Assembly (NCBI RefSeq): GCF_001421765.1
Contig: NZ_LMLA01000011.1
Span: forward strand, 124,001 to 188,000
Source: Sphingomonas sp. Leaf32
GTDB lineage: Bacteria > Pseudomonadota > Alphaproteobacteria > Sphingomonadales > Sphingomonadaceae
DNA: 64,000 nucleotides
Direction of reading: 5' to 3'
Shown: piece after piece, positions 58,578 to 64,000 of the stretch
How positions within the stretch are numbered: position 1 is the stretch's first letter
How the letters are laid out: each line of letters opens with the position of its first letter
Translations under genes and position numbers: made by a program
The notes under the pieces: generated by a model
What the model saw: the letters and a program-made list of their open reading frames with translations, nothing else
The model's database searches: none
What the model was told of the DNA's origin: nothing

Positions 58578-59141
58578 TCAGGCAGTGCCCGCGCCCAGCG
58601 CCAGCAACCGGGGGTCAATCCCGGCGGTTTCGAACCCCCCGCGCCACCGCCCGGTCGTCGGCACGTCGAACAGCAGCGCGGCATCGCCATCGACGTTCAT
58701 CCAGCCATGGCGCGACAATTCGCTTTCCAGCTGGCCCGCTTCCCACCCGGCATAGCCCAGCGCGATCAGATAGTGCGCCGGCCCGGTCCCCGCCGCGATG
58801 GCGCGCAGCACGTCGATCGACCCCGACAGCGCCCATTTGCCGGCCACGTCGATCGTGTCCTGCCCGCCCCAGCTGTCGTCGTGCAGCACGAAACCGCGCC
58901 GCGTCTCGACCGGCCCGCCCAGATGGATCGGCGCGTCGGGCGCCTCGCCCAGTTCGATGTCAAGCTGCTTGAGGAGCGCGTGCAGGCCGAGACCGTCGAT
59001 CGTATCGCCGATGCCGACCCCCATCGCGCCCTCTTCGTCATGCGTACACATCGCGATCACCGCATGGTCGAACCGTCGGTCACCGATCCCGGGCATGGCG
59101 AGCAATATCTGTCCGGCAAGGAATCGCGTCTGTTCCATCAT
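58578..59141 (-). CDS. YqgE/AlgH family protein
   Basis: 187 residues (ATG 59141; ATG 59138 is equally possible). Family motifs: RFLAGQILLAMPGIGDRRFDHAV in pieces, MGVGIGDTIDG, PIHLGGPVETRRGFVLHD, ALGYAGWEAGQLESEL. Widespread single-domain protein linked by genetics to regulation but of unclear biochemistry. Its 3' end is close to the ahcY promoter palindrome. Divergent from the peroxiredoxin gene. Confidence 0.93.
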   Translation of the reverse strand: MMEQTRFLAGQILLAMPGIGDRRFDHAVIAMCTHDEEGAMGVGIGDTIDGLGLHALLKQLDIELGEAPDAPIHLGGPVETRRGFVLHDDSWGGQDTIDVAGKWALSGSIDVLRAIAAGTGPAHYLIALGYAGWEAGQLESELSRHGWMNVDGDAALLFDVPTTGRWRGGFETAGIDPRLLALGAGTA

Positions 59142-59254
59142 GGAAACGACGCTAACCGCGCCCGCGTCCGAGCGCCATGGTTGAAAAGGTCCGCGCGCGC
59201 TCCCACGCTGCATGACGGCGCGCAGGATGCGCCTAGCCCGAAGCGGAGAAGTTC

Positions 59255-59737
59255 ATGACGATCAAGGTCGGCGACCGCCTGCCCCACGCCACGCTCGCCA
59301 AGGTCACGCCCGATGGGCCGGACCAGGTATCGACCGAGGATTTCTTCGCCGGACGCCGCGTCGCGGTCTTCGCAGTGCCGGGCGCCTTCACGCCGACCTG
59401 CTCGGCCAAGCACCTGCCCGGCTTCGTCGAACAGGCAAAGGCATTCCATGACAAGGGCGTGGACGAGATCGCCTGCACCGCCGTCAACGACGCGTTCGTC
59501 CTGTCGGCCTGGGCCAAGTCCGGCGATGCGGGCGACAAGGTGACGATGCTGGCCGACGGCAATGCCGATTTCGCCAGGGCGGTCGGGCTGGACATGGACA
59601 GTTCCGCCTACGGCATGGGCACCCGATCGAAACGCTATGCGATGGTGGTGAACGACGGCGTGGTCGAAGCGCTGCATGTCGAAGCGCCGGGCGAGTTCAA
59701 GGTCAGCTCGGCGGAAAACCTGCTCGCGTCGCTGTAG
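59255..59737 (+). CDS. Peroxiredoxin (Prx5/TSA type)
   Basis: 160 residues. Peroxidatic Cys in VPGAFTPTCSAKHLPGF near residue 49; downstream AVNDAFVLSAWAK and GLGTRS-like MGTRSKRYAMVVNDG match the Prx5 class (reduces hydrogen and organic peroxides with glutathione/glutaredoxin or thioredoxin). The resolving Cys is not the 2-Cys AhpC type. ATG 59255 with GGAGAA five bases upstream. Confidence 0.92.
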   Translation: MTIKVGDRLPHATLAKVTPDGPDQVSTEDFFAGRRVAVFAVPGAFTPTCSAKHLPGFVEQAKAFHDKGVDEIACTAVNDAFVLSAWAKSGDAGDKVTMLADGNADFARAVGLDMDSSAYGMGTRSKRYAMVVNDGVVEALHVEAPGEFKVSSAENLLASL

Positions 59738-59775
59738 GAACGTTCGGTATTCGCCGGCATCCATCACCTCCAGAA

Positions 59776-59805
59776 CGTCACCCCGGCGTAAGGCCGGGGT
59801 GACGA
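59776..59805. repeat. Dispersed inverted repeat, family C, compact copy
   Basis: cgtcaccccggc-gtaag-gccggggtgacg: a near-perfect hairpin of 12-base arms, the simplest copy of the C family. Lies 39 bases after the peroxiredoxin stop and may double as a terminator. Confidence 0.75.
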
Positions 59806-59927
59806 ACGTGCTGCTCGGTTCTTGCACCGACACGCCGGTCATTTCCCGCCGGCCATAACGGAACCTGGGACGACGGTTCGAGTTAGTCGGTAGTTACGCA
59901 GCCATATCGATCAGGAAAGGGAACGTC

Positions 59928-60242
59928 ATGACCGACACGACGACCACCAAGGATGTCGCCAACGACATCGCCGAAACCTCGGGCACGCTCGCCGAAAAGG
60001 CATCGGCAACCTATGCCTCGGCAAAGGAGAGCGTCAGCGACGCCGCCGCCAAGTCGCGCGATGCGGTCAGCAGCGCCGCCAAGTCGACCGCCGAAACCGT
60101 GAAGGCGCATCCCGGTGCCACCGCCGCGATCGTCGCCGGTGCCGCCGCCGCCATCGCCGGTGCTGCGTTCGGCGCGTCGAAGCTGATCGAAAAGAAGCGC
60201 GAGGCCGACGCGCTGCCGAAGGTCCCGCCCTCGGCCACCTGA
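59928..60242 (+). CDS. Small Ala/Lys/Thr-rich helical protein (DUF883/YqjD- or LEA-like)
   Basis: 104 residues. Residues 1-60 are low-complexity amphipathic helix (EKASATYASAKESVSDAAAK, SRDAVSSAAKSTAETVKAHP), followed by a hydrophobic Ala/Ile segment (GATAAIVAGAAAAIAGAAFG) and a charged tail with Lys-Lys-Arg. The pattern resembles YqjD/DUF883 ribosome-associated membrane proteins and stress-type LEA proteins. ATG 59928 follows AGGAAAGG. Expression under stress is only a guess. Confidence 0.75.
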   Translation: MTDTTTTKDVANDIAETSGTLAEKASATYASAKESVSDAAAKSRDAVSSAAKSTAETVKAHPGATAAIVAGAAAAIAGAAFGASKLIEKKREADALPKVPPSAT

Positions 60243-60259
60243 GCTTCACGTCAGCTTCT

Positions 60260-60374
60260 TCGTTCATCCTGAGTAGCCATTGAGCTTGTTGAAAGGGCGT
60301 ATCGAAGGACCGTCGCCGCACGGTGCTTCGATACGGACCTTCGACAAGCTCAGTTCCTACTCAGCACGAACGGG
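60260..60374. repeat. Dispersed inverted repeat, family A, copy 4
   Basis: cgttcatcctgagtagcc, tgagcttgttgaaagg, gcgtatcgaaggacc, then ggtgcttcgatacgg, ttcgacaagctcag, cctactcagcacgaacgg. Full-length copy with both flanks preserved. Lies 18 bases after the small helical protein gene. Confidence 0.83.
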
Positions 60375-60428
60375 TAGTTCGTTATCGCCCCCCTTGCACT
60401 GCGCCGCGCCACGCCTTAGCCACGGTCG

Positions 60429-61880
60429 ATGACGCAGGCTTCCCAGATCGTTGCCGAACTAGATCGGCTTTACACCGCCTCGGTCGCGCGCCTTCGCGCT
60501 GCGCTGGACCAGTATCTCACCGATGGCATGCCCCCGCCCTCCTCGGCACGGGTCGACGGATCGTTCGCCTATCCCGAAATCCGCCTGACCTATCGCGGCA
60601 GCAGCGAGCGGCCCACGCCGTCGCGCGCCTATGGCCGGCTGACGACACCCGGCGACTATCGCATCAGCGTGACCAAGCCGGCGATGTTCGCCGCCTATCT
60701 GACCGAACAGCTCGACCTGCTGATCGAAAATCACGACGTGACGGTCGAGGCAGTGGCCGGGCGGCAGGAAATCCCGTTTCCCTATGTCCTCGACGCCGGC
60801 CATGCGCTCAGCCTCGATGCCGTATCGGCGACCGAACTCGCGCGCCATTTCCCGGCGACCGAACTGGCGCATATCGGTGACGAGATCGCCGATGGGCTGT
60901 GGGTCAGCCATGACGACCACCGCCCGTTGGCGCTGTTCGACGGCCTGCGCACCGATTTCTCGCTCGCGCGGCTGCGCCACTATACCGGCACGCCGCCCGA
61001 ACATATCCAGCAATATGTCCTGTTCACCAACTATCACCGCTATGTCGACGAATTCGTCCGCTGGGCGGGCGAACAGTTGAAGCCGGCTGCCGACGGCACG
61101 CCCAGCCGCTATACCGCGCTGTCGGGCGCGGGCGGCGTGCTGGCCACTGCCGGCGACGATGCCGAACAGATGGTCAGCGACAGCGCGTGGCGGCGGCACC
61201 AGATGCCGGCCTATCACCTCGTCGCGCCCGACGGCACCGGCATCACGTTGGTCAATATCGGCGTCGGCCCGTCGAACGCCAAGACGATCTGCGATCATCT
61301 GGCGGTCATGCGGCCCGAGGCGTGGCTGATGATCGGCCATTGCGGGGGCCTGCGCCCCAGCCAGCGGATTGGCGACTATGTACTGGCCCATGCCTATCTG
61401 CGCGACGATCATGTGCTGGACGATGTGCTGCCCCCCGAAATCCCGGTCCCGGCCATCGCCGAGGTGCAGGTGGCGATGGCCCGCGCGGCGGAGATCGTCT
61501 CGGGCCAGTCGGGCGACGAACTCAAGCGCCGCCTGCGCACCGGCACCATCGTCACCACCGACGACCGCAACTGGGAATTGCGCTTCAGTCGGTCGGCACT
61601 GCGCTTCTCGCTCAGCCGGGCGGTGGGCATCGACATGGAATCGGCGACGATCGCCGCGCAGGGCTATCGCTTCCGCGTCCCCTACGGCACGTTGCTATGC
61701 GTGTCGGACAAGCCGCTGCACGGCGAACTGAAGCTGCCGGGACAGGCCAACCGCTTCTACGAACGCGCGATCAACGAACATATGCGCATCGGCATCGAAG
61801 CGTGCGAACAGTTGCGCCAGGAAGGCACCCGCCTGCACAGCCGCAAGCTGCGCGCGTTCAACGAACCGCCCTTCCGCTAA
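60429..61880 (+). CDS. amn: AMP nucleosidase
   Basis: 483 residues. Hydrolyses AMP to adenine and ribose-5-phosphate. The N-terminal domain carries SVARLRAALDQYLTDGMPPP and RLTYRGSSERPTP-like Arg-rich loop (RLTYRGSSERPTPSRAYGRL region), and the C-terminal phosphorylase-like domain has NIGVGPSNAKTICDHLAV, GHCGGLRPSQRIGDYVLAHA and VGIDMESATIAAQGYRFRVP, then SDKPLHGELKLPG. ATG 60429 chosen as the start. Allosteric control by ATP/phosphate is known in the family. Confidence 0.94.
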   Translation: MTQASQIVAELDRLYTASVARLRAALDQYLTDGMPPPSSARVDGSFAYPEIRLTYRGSSERPTPSRAYGRLTTPGDYRISVTKPAMFAAYLTEQLDLLIENHDVTVEAVAGRQEIPFPYVLDAGHALSLDAVSATELARHFPATELAHIGDEIADGLWVSHDDHRPLALFDGLRTDFSLARLRHYTGTPPEHIQQYVLFTNYHRYVDEFVRWAGEQLKPAADGTPSRYTALSGAGGVLATAGDDAEQMVSDSAWRRHQMPAYHLVAPDGTGITLVNIGVGPSNAKTICDHLAVMRPEAWLMIGHCGGLRPSQRIGDYVLAHAYLRDDHVLDDVLPPEIPVPAIAEVQVAMARAAEIVSGQSGDELKRRLRTGTIVTTDDRNWELRFSRSALRFSLSRAVGIDMESATIAAQGYRFRVPYGTLLCVSDKPLHGELKLPGQANRFYERAINEHMRIGIEACEQLRQEGTRLHSRKLRAFNEPPFR

Positions 61881-61924
61881 GGGCGACGCGCCCACCCCCA
61901 CGGAGCAATCCACCTGCCAGCAAA

Positions 61925-62007
61925 CGTCGCCCCAGCGAAGGCTGGCGCCTCACGTGGCTCCTGCTGCGCGGTACACGCGGGAGATCCCAGCCTTCGCCGG
62001 GATGACG
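61925..62007. repeat. Dispersed inverted repeat, family D, intact copy
   Basis: Left arm cgtcgccccagcgaaggctgg from 61925; right arm cccagccttcgccgggatg then acg, ending at 62007. The arms are complementary over about 20 bases with few mismatches and 35-40 bases apart. Separates the convergent amn and flippase genes. Confidence 0.78.
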
Positions 62008-62057
62008 CATGTACCGACGGGGTCCGCGCTGGACGTGGGACGACGGTCGTCCCGCCC

Positions 62058-63584
62058 CTACACCTTGTACCGGTCGGTCGGAATCTGCGCTTCCCCCGCC
62101 GCGGCGCTCTTGTGGAACAACGCCTTGTCCTCCGGACGGAACGCCCAGCGCCACAGGATCGCGAAATAGGTGGCGAGGATCAGGGGAATGCCGAACAGCA
62201 TCTCGGCCCATTCGAACCGCTTGGGCAGCTGCATGATCGCCGACCCGACGATGGTCGCCGCCAGCACCGCCCACACGAACGCCGGCCGGAAATCGCGCAC
62301 GCTGTGCCCCAGCAATTTCGACAACAGCCCGGACTTGATGACCGACCCCAGCCCGACCGAAACACACAGCGCCATCGCCGGCCCGACGGCCGCATAATTC
62401 TGCGGCAGGTCCAGCCTGCGCATCAGGAACACCAGTGCAAAGCTCAGCACGACCTGGAACGTCAGCAGCCCGATCGAGATCATCAGGTTACGGTGCCGCG
62501 CGATATAGACCAGCGCCGCCTCCGACACCGCCCCCTTCGCCGCCAGCACTTCGGCGATCAGCAGGAACGACAGCGCGCCCGCCCCGCTCACAAACTCGCG
62601 CCCGACCACGCCCATCACGCCCGATGCCGGGATGCTGCCCGCCAGCGCCAGCGCGGCCTGTGCGGTGATGATCCAGAAACCGACCTGCCGTACCTGTCGC
62701 GCGACCGCACCCTTGTCGTTCGCGGCCAGGCTCTGGGTGATGACCGGGCCGAGGACGGGATCGAAGCTGGTTTTCAGCTTCTGCGGCAGCGACGCGACCT
62801 GCTGCGCCATGTAGTAAATGCCGACGATCGCCGGCCCGAACAACAGACCCAGAATGAAGCGGTCGACGTTGCGCGTGCCCCATTCGATCGCATCCGCCCC
62901 GGCCAGCGGCATGTTGCGCTTCACCAGCGCCAGCATCGGGCGCAGGTGCGGCGACCACCCGACCGGCAGGCCATAGCTGCGGATGAACGGCACGATCGAC
63001 GCCACCAGCGCCGCCGCCATCGCCAGCACATAGCTCATGATGAGGCCGTCGCGCGTCGAATAATAGCTGAGGCCCCACGCCGCGATCGAGATCGTCCACG
63101 GCTCGACCACCGCACGCGCCGTCACCGCCGCCTTGACGTTCAAGCGATAGGCGAGCGCGGCAAGGCTCACGTCTGACCACGCGATCGCGAACACGATCAG
63201 CGGCAGGAGGCGTTCGAACCCGATCACCTCGCTGTTCGGGTACATGATCTGCGGAAACACGAACAACACCGCACTCGCCGCGACCGACAGGATGAACGCG
63301 ACCGCCAGTGCATCCCACACGACATGCGCGTGCGGCCGGTCGGTCGACGACAATGCCTGTGCCAGACCGCGCTTCAGCCCCAGCGTCGCCACCAGCGCCG
63401 CCAGTTCGACCACCAGCACCGCCAGCGCGAACCGCCCGACGATTTCCGGGCCATAGATGCGCCCGGCGATGAACAGGAACGGCAACCGCGCGACTAGGCG
63501 CAGGACAAAACCGAACACATTCGTCCGCCCACCCTTGGCCAGGGCGGCGATATCGTCGGTCGGCGGGGTGGGCGCGTCGGTCAT
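62058..63584 (-). CDS. Oligosaccharide flippase / polysaccharide transport membrane protein (Wzx-like)
   Basis: 508 residues, about 12-14 membrane spans. N-terminal TNVFGFVLRLVARLPFLFIA, RIYGPEIVGRFALAV and VLKRGLA-type loop (LGLKRGLAQALS) are characteristic of the polysaccharide-transporter/MATE-like exporters. Mid-protein GTRNVDRFILGLLFGPAIVGIYY in pieces is the usual core motif. Flips lipid-linked glycans across the inner membrane. No glycosyltransferases are adjacent, so the substrate is unknown. ATG 63584 chosen; the longer frame starts in poor context. Confidence 0.87.
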   Translation of the reverse strand: MTDAPTPPTDDIAALAKGGRTNVFGFVLRLVARLPFLFIAGRIYGPEIVGRFALAVLVVELAALVATLGLKRGLAQALSSTDRPHAHVVWDALAVAFILSVAASAVLFVFPQIMYPNSEVIGFERLLPLIVFAIAWSDVSLAALAYRLNVKAAVTARAVVEPWTISIAAWGLSYYSTRDGLIMSYVLAMAAALVASIVPFIRSYGLPVGWSPHLRPMLALVKRNMPLAGADAIEWGTRNVDRFILGLLFGPAIVGIYYMAQQVASLPQKLKTSFDPVLGPVITQSLAANDKGAVARQVRQVGFWIITAQAALALAGSIPASGVMGVVGREFVSGAGALSFLLIAEVLAAKGAVSEAALVYIARHRNLMISIGLLTFQVVLSFALVFLMRRLDLPQNYAAVGPAMALCVSVGLGSVIKSGLLSKLLGHSVRDFRPAFVWAVLAATIVGSAIMQLPKRFEWAEMLFGIPLILATYFAILWRWAFRPEDKALFHKSAAAGEAQIPTDRYKV

Positions 63585-63750
63585 GCGGCGCGCGAAGGAT
63601 CGATCATCGCGGCCTCTTACGCTAGGGCGTCCGCTCTCCATAGCCCCCGTTTACGCTTTGAACGCGGGGTGCGGCTTGCGGGCAACGGTCGCGTGCGGGA
63701 ACGATCCGGCACGCCGTTCCTTGGACCATCGATAGCGACGGAGACGATGG

Positions 63751-64000
63751 ATGAAGGCACCCGCGACGATCCTCACATTGGCCCTGCTGGCCGCCTGTTC
63801 GCAGCAGCCCACAGGCGCCAATACGGCCGAATCCCACGATGCCATGTCGCACGATGCGATGATGACCGCCACCGCCGACGATTCCGAAGCGACGCGGGGC
63901 TACAAGCAGTCGATGGCCGACATGATGACGAAGGCCCCGCCCTATAGCGGCGACGCCGACATCGACTTCATGCAGCAGATGCGCGTCCACCATGTCGCGG
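63751..64000 (+). CDS. DUF305 domain lipoprotein (partial, runs off right edge)
   Basis: First 83 residues visible. Lipoprotein signal MKAPATILTLALLAAC, then a His/Met-rich spacer (ESHDAMSHDAMMTATADD), and the beginning of a DUF305 ferritin-like helix pair: YKQSMADMMTKAPPYSGDAD, IDFMQQMRVHHVA. Family members are periplasmic and often encoded with metal, especially copper, resistance genes. ATG 63751 chosen; an overlapping ATG at 63747 is out of frame. Confidence 0.85.
   Translation, partial: MKAPATILTLALLAACSQQPTGANTAESHDAMSHDAMMTATADDSEATRGYKQSMADMMTKAPPYSGDADIDFMQQMRVHHVA

Overview
The window looks like a chromosomal segment of a sphingomonad (Alphaproteobacteria, Sphingomonadales; Sphingomonas or a close relative). 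This rests on the high GC content, a CtrA response regulator and a DivL-type histidine kinase with tyrosine at the phosphoacceptor position, two large TonB-dependent receptors, a CC0125/CC1285-type lipoprotein, a Bpt leucyltransferase, and a housekeeping repertoire typical of that order. No prophage, insertion sequence, CRISPR array or rRNA operon was seen. Genes are dense and often coupled by 1-16 base overlaps (ATGA, GTGA, TTGA, TAATG).

Layout. 1-1.1 kb: 3' end of ctrA and a GNAT gene. 1.3-4.9 kb (minus): L,D-transpeptidase, then a hydroxyisobutyrate-type dehydrogenase with an amidohydrolase. 5.1-10.1 kb (plus): iron-type TonB receptor behind a Fur-box-like site, threonine ammonia-lyase, a GFA-family protein, bpt and a small exported protein. 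10.7 kb (minus): zinc-free ribosomal protein L36. 11-13.9 kb (plus): lipoprotein, M14 carboxypeptidase, GNAT and gpmA in one overlapping run. 14.3-15.9 kb: purE-purK. 15.9-19.8 kb: oligopeptidase B-like protease diverging from an Xaa-Pro aminopeptidase. 20-22.5 kb: SLC45/GPH-type sugar transporter plus a GH68 fructosyl hydrolase, a sucrose cassette. 22.4-31.1 kb: amino-acid catabolism (putA with its Lrp-type regulator; a second Lrp-type regulator with alr and dadA) surrounding three poorly understood genes. 31.2-35.2 kb: GGDEF/EAL protein, moaA-nadK and tRNA-Asn. 35.5-42.5 kb: lipoprotein, secA, a TonB_C-repeat protein, argJ and trxA. 42.5-53.4 kb: one long minus-strand run ordered divL-tsaE-amgK-murU-addB-addA, linking cell-cycle signalling, tRNA t6A modification, peptidoglycan recycling and double-strand-break repair. 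53.8-64 kb: TonB receptor, ahcY, yqgE, a peroxiredoxin, a small Ala/Lys-rich protein, AMP nucleosidase, a flippase, and the start of a DUF305 lipoprotein cut by the window edge.

Intergenic gaps are filled with several families of short dispersed inverted repeats (called A-D here), at least eleven copies in 64 kb. One unusual 268-base element of nested palindromes lies immediately upstream of divL. The parts most worth a second look are that element, the DivL-like kinase (Tyr570), the unknown gene trio at 26.2-28.2 kb (including an alpha/beta-hydrolase-like protein that seems to lack its nucleophile serine), the sucrose cassette, and the palindrome in front of ahcY. All functional assignments come from reading motifs by eye; no database search was run.
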